DNA from: Brevundimonas naejangsanensis DSM 23858
Lineage (GTDB): Bacteria > Pseudomonadota > Alphaproteobacteria > Caulobacterales > Caulobacteraceae
Assembly (NCBI RefSeq): GCF_000421705.1
Contig: NZ_ATXN01000002.1
Coordinates: 310,001 to 374,000 of the forward strand
DNA length: 64,000 bases
Direction: 5' to 3'
A program made the position numbers and the translations under genes. The notes beneath the pieces are model-generated. The model did not search any database and was not told the DNA's origin. It worked only from the letters and a program-made list of their open reading frames with translations. Shown here piece by piece: positions 55,941-64,000 of this stretch (positions within the stretch are counted from its first letter, which is position 1; each line of letters begins with the position of its first letter).

Positions 55941-56989
55941 CAAGCGATAGCTTCAACCACCTGTGGCTTAATTTCAACATCGAAGTTGCGAGAATGCTTC
56001 ACATCGAGCCACAACGCCGTCAGCGCCTCCTCGACCTCCTCTGGCGTCTCCAGCCTACACAGGCGCGCCTTGGCGGCCCGTCGCTCGGTCGGATCGGCCG
56101 GCCAGGGCGCCTGTTCGATGTACCAGCCCAGATGTTTGCGGAACATCTTCAGCCCCAGCGGCAGGCCGTAGAAGTCAGCCGACGCCCGCAGATGCCGGAT
56201 GACGATCGCGAGCCGCTCTTCCCGATCCGGCTCGCGCAGTTGCGTCCCGTCGATCAGGGCGCGCTCCAGGTGTGCGGCCAGCCACGGCCGGCCATAGACA
56301 CCTCGCCCCAGCATCAGGGCGTCGGCGCCGGATCGTTCCAGGGCCTCGCGCGCCTGTTCGGCAGTGATGATGTCGCCGTTGACGATGACGGGAATGGCCA
56401 CCGCCTGTTTCACCTCGGCCACCGCTTCCCAGTCGGCGATCCCAGTGTAGAACTGCTTGCGAGTGCGGCCGTGCACCGTCACAGCCGCCACGCCCAGCGC
56501 CTCGGCCCGGCGCGCCAGATCGGCGGCGTTGAGACTGTTGTCGTCCCATCCCAGCCGCATCTTGACCGTCACCGGCCGACTGACGGCCTGAACGACCGCC
56601 TCCATGATCCGCGCCGCCTGATCCGGCGTCCGCATCAGGGCCGAGCCGCAGGCGGCGCCGGTGACTTCCTTGGCGGGACAGCCGAAGTTCAGGTCGATAA
56701 TGTCGGCGCCGGCCTTCTGCGCCATACGCGCGCCCTCGGCCATGGCCTCGGCGTCGCCGCCGACCAGTTGAATCACCGTCAGCGGCAAGCCCGCGCCCAC
56801 TGCGGCGCGGCGCACCACGTCCGGCCGCGCGCGCGCCAACTCTGCCGCCGCCACCATTTCAGTCGCCACGTAAGAGGCGCCCAACTGTGAGGCCAGCACC
56901 CGGAACGGCAGGTCGGTGATCCCGGTCATGGGCGCCATCAGCACCCGTCCGTCGATCCTTACGTCCCCAATTTGCAGGCCAGTCGTCAT
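55940..56989 (-). CDS. dusB: tRNA-dihydrouridine synthase DusB (NifR3)
   Basis: FMN enzyme reducing uridines in the tRNA D-loop. It has 349 residues from the ATG at 56989, which has AAGGAG 4 nt upstream. Motifs are VLMAPMTGITDLPFRVLASQ, DIIDLNFGCPAKEVTGAACG with the catalytic Cys, VKMRLGWDD, TVHGRTRKQFYTGIADW and GADALMLGRGVYGRPWLA. In most alphaproteobacteria nifR3 is followed by ntrB and ntrC before ntrY, but here ntrY follows directly. Confidence 0.96.
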   Translation of the reverse strand: MTTGLQIGDVRIDGRVLMAPMTGITDLPFRVLASQLGASYVATEMVAAAELARARPDVVRRAAVGAGLPLTVIQLVGGDAEAMAEGARMAQKAGADIIDLNFGCPAKEVTGAACGSALMRTPDQAARIMEAVVQAVSRPVTVKMRLGWDDNSLNAADLARRAEALGVAAVTVHGRTRKQFYTGIADWEAVAEVKQAVAIPVIVNGDIITAEQAREALERSGADALMLGRGVYGRPWLAAHLERALIDGTQLREPDREERLAIVIRHLRASADFYGLPLGLKMFRKHLGWYIEQAPWPADPTERRAAKARLCRLETPEEVEEALTALWLDVKHSRNFDVEIKPQVVEAIA

Positions 56990-57054
56990 AAGTCTCCTTA
57001 GCACTGAAGGCGCCCCCTCTCGTCAAGCGGAACCGGGACGCCTAGAAGGCCGTC

Positions 57055-58197
57055 ATGGGATTCTCAGCGATTGTCGTCGCCGCCGGTTCGGGTTCGCGGG
57101 CCGGGGGCGCCAAGCAGTGGCGCTTCGTCGCCGGACGCCCGGTCATCGCCTGGTCGGTCGAGGCTTTGCTGAAGGCTGGCGCGCGTGAGGTTGTGGTGGT
57201 GATCGCCGCCGACGCCGAAGCGACGGCGCAGGCGGCTCTGGCCGGACTGTCCGGCTGGCGCGTCGTGCCCGGCGGCGCGACCCGGGCCGCCTCGGTTCAG
57301 GCCGGTCTGGCGGCGCTGACGGCGGATGACGCAGAGCCTGTGCTGATCCACGACGCCGCCCGGCCGTTCCTGAGCGCTGACATCATAGAGGCCCTGCTGC
57401 AGGGGCTTGAAGGCGCTGACGGCGCCCTGCCCGCGCTCGCCGTCGCCGACAGCCTGCGTCGAGCCGAGGGCGATTTCATTGTCGGGGGCGTCGATCGCGA
57501 CCACCTCTGGCGCGCCCAGACGCCTCAGGCCTTCCGCCTGAAGACCATTCGCGACGCCTATGCCGCATGGCCGAACGATGAGACGGCGACCGACGAAGCC
57601 GCCGTCGTCGAGCGCGCCGGCGGCCGCGTCCGGTTGGTACCCGGCGATCCCCGCCTTCTGAAACTGACCTATCCTGAGGATTTCGCCATGGCCGAGGCGC
57701 TCGCCCCCCCCCGCACTGTCGTTCGCATCGGACAGGGCTTCGATGTCCATCGCTGGGGCCCCGGTTCGTCGGTCTGGCTGTGCGGGGTCGAGATACCGCA
57801 CGACCAGACCCTGATCGGCCATTCGGACGCCGATGCGGGGCTGCACGCCCTGACCGACGCCATTCTGGGCGCGATCGCCGACGGCGACATCGGCGACCAT
57901 TTCCCGCCCAGCGATCCGCAATGGAAGGGCGCCGCCTCGGACCGTTTCCTGGTCTATGCGGCTGAGCGGGTGGCGGCGCGCGGGGGGTGCATCGTCAACG
58001 TGGACGTCACCCTGATCTGCGAGCAGCCCAAGGTGAAGCCGCATCGACAGGCTATGCGCGAGCGTCTGGCGGAACTGTTGAACCTGCCGCTGGACGCGGT
58101 CAGCGTAAAGGCGACCACCAGCGAAGGCCTCGGCTTCACGGGGCGCGGCGAAGGTCTGGCCGCCCAGGCCGCTGTCTCGGTCGAACTGCCCGGCTGA
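57055..58197 (+). CDS. ispDF: Bifunctional IspD/IspF enzyme of the MEP isoprenoid pathway
   Basis: A fusion carrying two non-consecutive MEP steps. Residues 1-215 are the cytidylyltransferase IspD ([58 protein letters not shown]). Residues about 223-380 are the cyclodiphosphate synthase IspF ([73 protein letters not shown]). The linker LAPPRTV is encoded by a run of nine Cs (57704-57712). The fusion is typical of alphaproteobacteria. It is divergent from dusB. Confidence 0.97.
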   Translation: MGFSAIVVAAGSGSRAGGAKQWRFVAGRPVIAWSVEALLKAGAREVVVVIAADAEATAQAALAGLSGWRVVPGGATRAASVQAGLAALTADDAEPVLIHDAARPFLSADIIEALLQGLEGADGALPALAVADSLRRAEGDFIVGGVDRDHLWRAQTPQAFRLKTIRDAYAAWPNDETATDEAAVVERAGGRVRLVPGDPRLLKLTYPEDFAMAEALAPPRTVVRIGQGFDVHRWGPGSSVWLCGVEIPHDQTLIGHSDADAGLHALTDAILGAIADGDIGDHFPPSDPQWKGAASDRFLVYAAERVAARGGCIVNVDVTLICEQPKVKPHRQAMRERLAELLNLPLDAVSVKATTSEGLGFTGRGEGLAAQAAVSVELPG

Positions 58198-58203
58198 TCG
58201 AGG

Positions 58204-59511
58204 TCAGGCCCGGGTCAGTCCGGCGGCGGCCCTTTCCAGCAAGGTCAACGCCGTATCTTCGGCGCTCAACTGCGCCACCCCGACGTCCAGCTCCACCACG
58301 AACGGGGAGCGATCCTTGCCCGCGTCAAAGGCCGTGCAGGCGATGACGGCCGCGATCCGCTCGGCTGTGAGGCGGGCCGAGGCTTCGTCGGTAGCGGGCA
58401 AGGCAAGGGCGAAGGTCTCGCTGGACAGGCGGGCGGCGGTGTCTTCGACACGAACCAGACGGGACACCATGGCCCCGACCTGAGGCATGGCCTTCTCCAG
58501 CCAGCCTCCCGCTCTCAACGCTTCCAGAGCCTCGCGCCCCGCCACGCGCAGCACGCCGACAGACAAGGGCCGCGAGCGAACTCGAGCCCCGTCCACCAGC
58601 CGGCTCAAATGCGAGGCGAACAGGTCGCGGCTGAACAGCCCTGTCGCCTCATCCATCAGGTCGCTGCCCCGCACCGCGTCGAGCGCACGGCGAAGCCCCT
58701 GCTGGCGGCGATGATTGCGCGCCAGGGCCACCACTCGGGCGGCGGCGTCCTCTTCCGGCGTCGTCGGGTCGGCGACGTCGGCGAACCCTCGCCGGTACAG
58801 GTCGCCCAAGGCCTCGCCCGCCTCCTCGTCCCGCAGATAGAGGGTCAGCGGAATATGGTACAGGCGCGTGTTCCGGCGCATTCCCGCCGCGATCGCCAGG
58901 GCGGGCGCATGCGATCGATCGCCCCAGAGGACGGCGCCGTCGAACGCACGCTCATGCAGATAGTCGAAGGCCGTATAGGGCGTCGGTGCCGCCACCACCT
59001 CGGCCCCCAGTTCCACCAGGGCGTTCGAAAGCGCAAGGAATCGACGGTCCGCCGCCCCGGCGGTCAGAATGTTCAGCGGCGCCGCTTCCATGTCCGGCGC
59101 CGCCAGGGGCACGCCATGCTGGCCGAACGTGGCCTGACGCAGAACGAACTCTTCCTCCGCCACCGCCGCGCGGGTCATCTGTTCCAGCCGCATGGCGGCC
59201 TGCGCCGGATGCGGGGCCCTGGAAAGCGTCAGATCGCAGCCATTGAGACCGGCGCCTATCGGCGCCCCGACGCCCAGTATCGTCAGGTAACGCGCATCCG
59301 TCGACGATCGCAGCCGCGCAATCGCCGAAGCGTCCAACAGGGCCGTATCCACGACGGCGGCGTCGATCGTCAGGTCTTCCAACGCGAGGATGGCCGCATC
59401 CAGATCGCGCGCGGTCAGGGTTCGCCATCCCAGCCGATCCAGCCCCTCGCACAGGGAATCCAGGGAGTCGTCAGCGTCGGCGACAACCAGCACGCGCGGG
59501 TTCGGATGCAA
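58204..59511 (-). CDS. popA: PopA-like c-di-GMP effector: two receiver-like domains plus degenerate GGDEF domain
   Basis: A 435-residue protein. The TTG at 59511 has AGGAG 7 nt upstream; the frame to 59784 is not supported. Residues 1-120 are a receiver-like domain with Asp55 in AAVVDTALLD, and about 140-260 a second receiver-like domain lacking a clear acceptor. Residues about 280-435 are a GGDEF-type domain. The catalytic GGDEF is SSETF (363-367), so cyclase activity is unlikely. The inhibitory-site RxxD is intact as RVED (354-357), five residues before it. Architecture, length, Asp55 and the I-site position agree with Caulobacter PopA, which binds c-di-GMP and helps deliver CtrA for ClpXP degradation. 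Confidence 0.82.
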   Translation of the reverse strand: MHPNPRVLVVADADDSLDSLCEGLDRLGWRTLTARDLDAAILALEDLTIDAAVVDTALLDASAIARLRSSTDARYLTILGVGAPIGAGLNGCDLTLSRAPHPAQAAMRLEQMTRAAVAEEEFVLRQATFGQHGVPLAAPDMEAAPLNILTAGAADRRFLALSNALVELGAEVVAAPTPYTAFDYLHERAFDGAVLWGDRSHAPALAIAAGMRRNTRLYHIPLTLYLRDEEAGEALGDLYRRGFADVADPTTPEEDAAARVVALARNHRRQQGLRRALDAVRGSDLMDEATGLFSRDLFASHLSRLVDGARVRSRPLSVGVLRVAGREALEALRAGGWLEKAMPQVGAMVSRLVRVEDTAARLSSETFALALPATDEASARLTAERIAAVIACTAFDAGKDRSPFVVELDVGVAQLSAEDTALTLLERAAAGLTRA

Positions 59512-59692
59512 GCAGAATCTCCTGGCTTCGGCCGGCCGCCCCCGCTGCCTTTTCCGAGCCTTGAGACATGATACCGGCGCAGCCGCGACCCGCAATGGGC
59601 AAGATCGCGTACCGCCGGACCGCCGATCAGGGGTTCCCACTTCACGCCGAATGGGGTTAATCCCCCCGCTTGTTCGACGACGAGGCCTTGGA

Positions 59693-60622
59693 TTGACCCA
59701 GCCCTTACCGCTCGCGGACCTGCCCATGCACACGGCGCGCCTCGCAGGCCGCGCCTTCGCCAGAAGCTGGGGCCGGGACGTCATGCTCTATACCGGCGGG
59801 GTTTCCTTTTTCGCCCTGCTGGCCCTGTTCCCGGCCATCGCCATCCTGATCGGCTTCTACAAGGCCGTCCTGACGATAGGACAGGTCAGCGAACAGGCGG
59901 CCGCCCTGGCGGACGTCATTCCCTCGGCCGCGCGCACCCTGTTCCTGAATGAGATCGACCGCCTGGCCAATACTTCGGCGCGGACCGTATCGCTGCAGAG
60001 CGCAATCGCCCTGGTCATCGGCGCCTATGCCGCGCATCGGGGCTTCAAGGCCTTACTGGCGGGGCTGAATCTGATCCACGACGAAACCAAGCCGCTCGGC
60101 TTTTTCAAATTCAACCTGCTGGCCTTCCTGGTCGCGCTTGCGGCTTTCGTGCTGTTCACCGTGGTGTCGGGCGCCGTCGTCACCTCGCGCCTGATGGAGC
60201 ACGCCTATGTCGACCAACCGGGCGGCTGGATGACGATGCCGCTCGACGGCCTGTGGCCTGCTCTCGGCCTGTGGCTGGGGCTGACCATGCTCTATCGCTA
60301 CGCCATGGCGCACGCCAAGCGCGTCGCGTGGAAGGCGGCGGTCATCGGCGGTCTGGTCGCCACGGTCATGTCCAGCTTCTTCTCGTGGCTATGCACAATC
60401 TACGTCGAGCAGATCGTGCATCTGGGCGCGACCTACGGCTCGGTCGGCGCCGTGGTGGTGTTGCTGATCTGGCTGTCGTGGAACGTCAACGCCGTCTTCT
60501 ATGGCGGCGCCTTCGCCACGGAACTGGAGATCGACTGGGAAAAGCGCGCCGCCCTGCCCCCGCCCGAGGCCTATTCCGACACGGTCGTCAGCCTGTCCGA
60601 GCGTCGCCGCTCTCGACAGTGA
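59693..60622 (+). CDS. YihY/BrkB-family inner membrane protein
   Basis: A 309-residue integral membrane protein with about six helices. I chose the TTG at 59693, with GAGG 7 nt upstream; the ATG at 59726 (298 residues) has no visible ribosome-binding site. Family marks are DVMLYTGGVSFFALLALFPA at the first helix, GLWPALGLWLGLTMLYRYAM, and the end YGSVGAVVVLLIWLSWNVNA followed by VFYGGAFATELE. Its transport or other function is unknown, and the RNase BN label once used for the family is wrong. Its 3' end overlaps the convergent tusA-like gene by 35 bp. Confidence 0.87.
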   Translation: MTQPLPLADLPMHTARLAGRAFARSWGRDVMLYTGGVSFFALLALFPAIAILIGFYKAVLTIGQVSEQAAALADVIPSAARTLFLNEIDRLANTSARTVSLQSAIALVIGAYAAHRGFKALLAGLNLIHDETKPLGFFKFNLLAFLVALAAFVLFTVVSGAVVTSRLMEHAYVDQPGGWMTMPLDGLWPALGLWLGLTMLYRYAMAHAKRVAWKAAVIGGLVATVMSSFFSWLCTIYVEQIVHLGATYGSVGAVVVLLIWLSWNVNAVFYGGAFATELEIDWEKRAALPPPEAYSDTVVSLSERRRSRQ

Positions 60623-60830
60623 TCTGAAGCACGCCGTCCGACTCTTCGATCCCAATGACCTGACCGCCCATTTCCTGCATCAGGAAAGGCACGTCGATAC
60701 GCGCCATCGGATCGGTCGCCAACAACGTCCATTGCGCGCCCGCACAGGCGCCCTCCATCGCCTTGCGCAGTCGCAGGCTGGGGACCGGACATCTGTGACC
60801 CCGCGCGTCGATGACGACAGGCTCGCTCAT
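60588..60830 (-). CDS. TusA-family sulfur-carrier protein
   Basis: An 80-residue SirA/TusA-fold protein. The active cysteine is in GHRCPVPSLRLRKAMEGA, the CPxP signature at residues about 14-17, with the expected beta-alpha-beta pattern and LMQEMGGQVIGIEESDGVLQ at the end. TusA relays sulfur for tRNA thiolation or other pathways; no other tus genes are near, so the pathway is open. The ATG overlaps the cinA-like stop by 4 nt, and the 3' end overlaps the convergent BrkB gene by 35 bp. Confidence 0.92.
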   Translation of the reverse strand: MSEPVVIDARGHRCPVPSLRLRKAMEGACAGAQWTLLATDPMARIDVPFLMQEMGGQVIGIEESDGVLQITVESGDARTG

Positions 60831-61321
60831 CGAGCCGCCGCGTCCAGCAACAGGCCCAGGGCGACGCGCACGCTTTCCAGACGCACCTGATCGCGCCCGA
60901 TGGCGCCGAAGCGCTTTTCGACATGGGCCACGGCTCCTTCAGGCCCTGCGATGGCGAAGTGAACCAAGCCGACCGGCTTGTCGTCCGAGCCGCCGCCTGG
61001 CCCGGCGATGCCGGTGACCGACACCGCGACCTGGGCCCGCGAGCGCGCCTTCGCTCCCTCGGCCATGGCCCGCGCCGTCGGTTCCGACACCGCTCCGAAA
61101 CGCGCCAGCACGTCCTGCGGCACGCCCAGCATCTCCATCTTGGCCTCGTTGCTATAGGTGACGAAGCCTCGATCCACGACGGCCGAAGACCCGGCGATCG
61201 CCGTCAGGGCGCCCGCCACCAGTCCGCCGGTGCAGCTTTCGGCCGTAGCGATCATCAGACCGGCCTTGATCGCATGGCCGATCACGCCTTCAGCGGTCGC
61301 CTCGATATCCTGCGGCAACAT
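60827..61321 (-). CDS. CinA C-terminal-domain protein (nicotinamide-nucleotide amidase, PncC type)
   Basis: A 164-residue stand-alone CinA domain that deamidates NMN to nicotinic acid mononucleotide in pyridine-nucleotide recycling. Motifs are LMIATAESCTGGLVAGALTA with the catalytic Ser, IAGSSAVVDRGFVTYSNEAK and VSVTGIAGPGGGSDDKPVGL. The N-terminal molybdopterin-binding-like domain of full CinA is missing, as in E. coli PncC. I prefer the ATG at 61321 (GGAG 9 nt upstream); an ATG at 61336 is possible. It is cotranscribed with the tusA-like gene. Confidence 0.93.
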   Translation of the reverse strand: MLPQDIEATAEGVIGHAIKAGLMIATAESCTGGLVAGALTAIAGSSAVVDRGFVTYSNEAKMEMLGVPQDVLARFGAVSEPTARAMAEGAKARSRAQVAVSVTGIAGPGGGSDDKPVGLVHFAIAGPEGAVAHVEKRFGAIGRDQVRLESVRVALGLLLDAAAR

Positions 61322-61394
61322 GGGAATTCGCTCCATCCTCGAGTCGTCCTAGCCTCGACCTGCGGAATCACCCGCTCGAGGTCGAAAGCAGCGC

Positions 61395-63671
61395 ATGACC
61401 GAACACGTCCTGTCCCCGGCGCATCGCAGGATCGACGCGATAACACCTGCCGCCTTCGCCGTCGCCATCTTCACCTCGGCCAGTCTGGTTTTCCTGGTTC
61501 AGCCGATGGCGACCAAGCTGGTGCTGCCGCTGCTGGGCGGATCGCCATCGGTGTGGAACACCGCCATGGTCTTCTTCCAGGCGGCGCTGCTGGCGGGCTA
61601 TCTCTACGCCCACCTGCTGCAACGGATTCCGTCGGTGCGGTGGCAGGCCGTGACGCATTTGACGCTGTTGGCGGCGGCGGCGGTCTTCCTGCCGCTGAGC
61701 ATTACTGAGGCGTTGGGGGATCCCGATCCGGCCGCGCCGATCGGCTGGCTTCTGGGGGCTCTGTTTCTATCCGTCGGCGCGCCTTTCGCCGTTCTTTCAG
61801 CCACGGCGCCCCTGCTTCAGGCCTGGTATGCGCGCGCCCGCGTCGGCCACCCCGATGGAGCCAACCCCTATGTGCTTTACGCCGCCTCCAACCTGGGCAG
61901 CTTCCTGGCGCTTCTGGCCTATCCGGTCCTGATCGAGCCGCTGGCGTCCCTGTCGGGGCAGAGACTTGGCTGGACAGTCGGGTACGGCGCCTTCGCCGCC
62001 ATGATCGTCCTGCTGACGATCATCCTGCCGCGCGGTCTCGGCGCCGCCCGCACCGCCGCCTCGGACCATCGCAGTCCGCCGATCCCGTGGACGCGCAAGA
62101 TTATCCTGATCCTGCTGGCGGCCGCGCCGTCCAGCCTGATGCTGGGGGTGACCGCTCACCTTTCGACAGACGTGGCCTCGGCCCCCTTTCTGTGGGTCGC
62201 GCCGCTGGCCCTCTATCTGCTGACCTTCATCATCGCCTTCCAGACCCGGCCGTGGATATCGCTGCCCGTCACCCTGATCCTGCAGGCGACCTTCACCGTC
62301 ATGATCGCCGCCCTGGTCGGCATGACGACCGGGCATTGGCTGATGCTGCTGGGCGTGCACCTGGCCGCCTTCTTCTTCACGACCCTGATGTGCCACCAGC
62401 AGTTGGCCGCCCGACGCCCGGCGCCGGACCGGCTGACCGAGTTCTACCTGCTGATGTCGCTGGGCGGCGTGCTGGGCGGGGCCTTCACAGCCTTGCTGGC
62501 GCCGACCCTGTTCGAGACCGTGCTCGAATATCCGCTGGTCATGGTGCTGGTCTGTCTGGCGCGACCGTGGCTGGGCGCGCGCCCCGCCAGGCATGAAGTC
62601 TGGCTGATGACAGCGGGCCTGACGATCGCCTTGTCGGCGCCGCTGCTGTTCGAGATGATGCGCTATGATGCATCGCTGCGCACGGCGTTCAGCGACTTCG
62701 GCCTGACCGCGACGGCGCAGATCATCCTCGGCGCCGCCGCCATCTGCGCCTTTCTGATCCGCGATCGCGTGCTGATGTTCACCGCTGTCGTCGCCGCCAT
62801 GACGGTGTCGGCCCACTACATCGGCCGAGGTTACGATTGGAGCCTGTCTGAGCGCAGCTTCTTCGGCGTCATGCGTGTGGCGGTCACGCCGGACCCCAAG
62901 ATGGGCGGCGACGTTCATGTGCTGATGCACGGCACGACCCTGCACGGCGCCCAGGCGCGCAACCCCGACTTCGCCTGCGCCCCGACCATGTACTATGCCG
63001 AGACCACGCCTCTCGGGCAGGCGGCCGAATTGATCCAGGCCCGCGGCCCCGGCGCCGTTATCGGCGTGGTGGGTCAGGGTTCGGGCGCAATGGCAGCCTA
63101 TAAGCGCGCCTCGGATCAGATGACCTTCTTCGAGATCGATCCGATGGTCGACCGGCTGTCGCGCGACCCGAAGTGGTTCACCTTCATCTCGAACTGCGCC
63201 GCTGGTTCGATCCGCACTGTCCTGGGCGATGCGCGGTTGACGCTGAACAAGGAGGCTCCCGGCTCCTACGATCTGCTGGTGATCGACGCCTTTTCATCCG
63301 ACGCGGTGCCGACCCATCTGCTGACCCGCGAGGCGATCGAGGGCTACCTCAGGCTGCTGAGGCCGAAAGGCGTCGTGGTGCTGCATCTGTCGAACCGCAA
63401 TCTGGAGATCACCCTGCCCGCCGTCGCCGCCGCGCGCGAACTCGGCGCAGCCGAACTGCACCAGATCTACATCGAGCACCCCGACGCCGCCCTGATGGCC
63501 GAGGCCTCGACCGAAGCCCTGGCCATCTCGCCCACGCCCGAAGGTCTGGCCGACTTCAAGGCCGACGGCCGCTGGCGCAAGCTGGAGCCGACCGAGGTCC
63601 GCCCCTGGACCGACGACTACGTCAACCTGTTCGGCGCCCTGGTCCGCAGCATGAAGGCGCGTGCGGGCTAG
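61395..63671 (+). CDS. Membrane-fused spermidine-synthase-like protein
   Basis: A 758-residue protein. Residues about 15-490 hold some 12-14 membrane helices (FAVAIFTSASLVFLVQPMAT, KLVLPLLGGSPSVWNTAMVF at the start). The C-terminal about 220 residues form a cytoplasmic spermidine-synthase-like methyltransferase fold: GAVIGVVGQGSGAMAAYKRA, FFEIDPMVDRLSRDPKWF, VLGDARLTLNKEAPGSYDLL and VIDAFSSDAVPTHLLTREAI. Whether it makes a polyamine is unknown. Its stop TAG shares the palindrome CTAG with the convergent mfd stop. Confidence 0.88.
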   Translation: MTEHVLSPAHRRIDAITPAAFAVAIFTSASLVFLVQPMATKLVLPLLGGSPSVWNTAMVFFQAALLAGYLYAHLLQRIPSVRWQAVTHLTLLAAAAVFLPLSITEALGDPDPAAPIGWLLGALFLSVGAPFAVLSATAPLLQAWYARARVGHPDGANPYVLYAASNLGSFLALLAYPVLIEPLASLSGQRLGWTVGYGAFAAMIVLLTIILPRGLGAARTAASDHRSPPIPWTRKIILILLAAAPSSLMLGVTAHLSTDVASAPFLWVAPLALYLLTFIIAFQTRPWISLPVTLILQATFTVMIAALVGMTTGHWLMLLGVHLAAFFFTTLMCHQQLAARRPAPDRLTEFYLLMSLGGVLGGAFTALLAPTLFETVLEYPLVMVLVCLARPWLGARPARHEVWLMTAGLTIALSAPLLFEMMRYDASLRTAFSDFGLTATAQIILGAAAICAFLIRDRVLMFTAVVAAMTVSAHYIGRGYDWSLSERSFFGVMRVAVTPDPKMGGDVHVLMHGTTLHGAQARNPDFACAPTMYYAETTPLGQAAELIQARGPGAVIGVVGQGSGAMAAYKRASDQMTFFEIDPMVDRLSRDPKWFTFISNCAAGSIRTVLGDARLTLNKEAPGSYDLLVIDAFSSDAVPTHLLTREAIEGYLRLLRPKGVVVLHLSNRNLEITLPAVAAARELGAAELHQIYIEHPDAALMAEASTEALAISPTPEGLADFKADGRWRKLEPTEVRPWTDDYVNLFGALVRSMKARAG

Positions 63672-64000
63672 GCCGCGCCGGCAACCCGCGCCAGATCGGC
63701 GGTGATGCGCTCGGCGACCTTCAGGCGATCGTCGGGCGTGGGCCAGTCGCCCTTCACCACGATCTTCTGATCGGGGCGAATCTTCCAGAAGGCGTGGTTC
63801 TTCTGGATCAGGCCCACCAGACCCATCGGATTGGGGAAGGTGTTGTTGCGCAGGGTCAGCACCGCCCCCTTGGGCCCGATGTCGATCTTCTCGATGCAGG
63901 CCGTGCGGCAGTTGGCCTTGACGCCGACGATCCGCAGAAGCTGCTGCGCCTCGTCCGGCAGCGGGCCGAACCGGTCGATCAGTTCGGCGGCCATGGCCTC
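63668..64000 (-). CDS. mfd: Transcription-repair coupling factor Mfd, C-terminal end (partial)
   Basis: The last about 110 residues of a gene that runs off the right edge of the window; the frame is open to base 64000. The sequence ELIDRFGPLPDEAQQLLRIV, GVKANCRTACIEKIDIGPKG is the start of the Mfd C-terminal TRCF domain 7, which contacts UvrA. The alphaproteobacterial-type end is LRNNTFPNPMGLVGLIQKNH. The visible ATG at 63992-63994 is internal, not the start. Confidence 0.92.
   Translation of the reverse strand, partial: EAMAAELIDRFGPLPDEAQQLLRIVGVKANCRTACIEKIDIGPKGAVLTLRNNTFPNPMGLVGLIQKNHAFWKIRPDQKIVVKGDWPTPDDRLKVAERITADLARVAGAA

Noticed and set aside
58204..59511. Active diguanylate cyclase
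   Set aside because: The catalytic motif is SSETF instead of GGDEF/GGEEF, so synthesis of c-di-GMP is unlikely; only the binding I-site is intact.

Overview
The window reads as a piece of chromosome from an alphaproteobacterium of the Caulobacterales, most likely Brevundimonas or a close relative. The evidence is high GC, strong G/C bias at third codon positions, Caulobacter-type gene blocks (ihfA next to fabH-plsX; glyA-nrdR-rib-nusB-thiL; nifR3/dusB with ntrYX, then hfq-hflX) and a PopA-like cell-cycle protein. This assignment is inferred from gene content and sequence style, not from a database search. I see no insertion sequence, prophage, CRISPR array or rRNA operon.

Layout. Bases 1-4037 look accessory: a small protein with two ribbon-helix-helix-like segments and a large secreted transglutaminase/TPR protein, in visibly less GC-rich DNA, ending at the 3' end of a tRNA-Pro gene. 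Bases 4187-8767 hold a MerR-type regulator, ihfA, the lipid genes fabH and plsX, a DUF177/YceD gene, a cytochrome bc1 assembly chaperone and the divergent bamE. A K+-independent membrane pyrophosphatase (8887-11037) follows. Bases 11221-19336 are a long minus-strand run: thiL, nusB, ribH, a RibB fused to a degenerate RibA domain, ribE, a reductase-only RibD, nrdR, glyA and hemA. Bases 19513-25856 carry mmsB, a secreted methyltransferase-like protein, glutathione reductase, a 150-bp palindromic element, rpiA, glmU and gph. A dicarboxylate symporter, tRNA-Val, a LysR regulator and a cysteine synthase come next.

Bases 29588-37640 form a central-metabolism block: enolase, ftsB and a very tightly packed pyruvate dehydrogenase operon. 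In that operon, E1 beta carries its own lipoyl domain, two DUF5076-like paralogues sit between E1 beta and E2, and a glutathione peroxidase sits between E2 and E3. Lipoyl synthase is encoded nearby (40355-41329) with a COQ10-like START protein and an FAD oxidoreductase. Bases 41544-49736 are mixed: an acyl-AMP ligase, DoxX, a DODA-type dioxygenase, two cell-envelope peptidase candidates, a GPH sugar transporter, mazG and a Na+/H+ antiporter. Bases 49744-56989 are the dusB-ntrY-ntrX-dat-hfq-hflX block, with ntrBC absent from its usual place. The right end carries ispDF, a popA-like gene, a BrkB-type membrane protein, tusA, a cinA C-terminal-type amidohydrolase, a membrane-fused spermidine-synthase-like protein and the 3' end of mfd.

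Points I consider most worth checking: a shared 64-nt leader containing three 9-bp repeats in front of the unrelated genes ribE and gor; the DUF5076-like pair inside the PDH operon; the tandem RHH protein next to an AT-rich operator-like palindrome at a probable tRNA-bounded island edge; the 150-bp palindrome between gor and rpiA; and the split or degenerate riboflavin enzymes. I did not find a clearly new multi-gene system.
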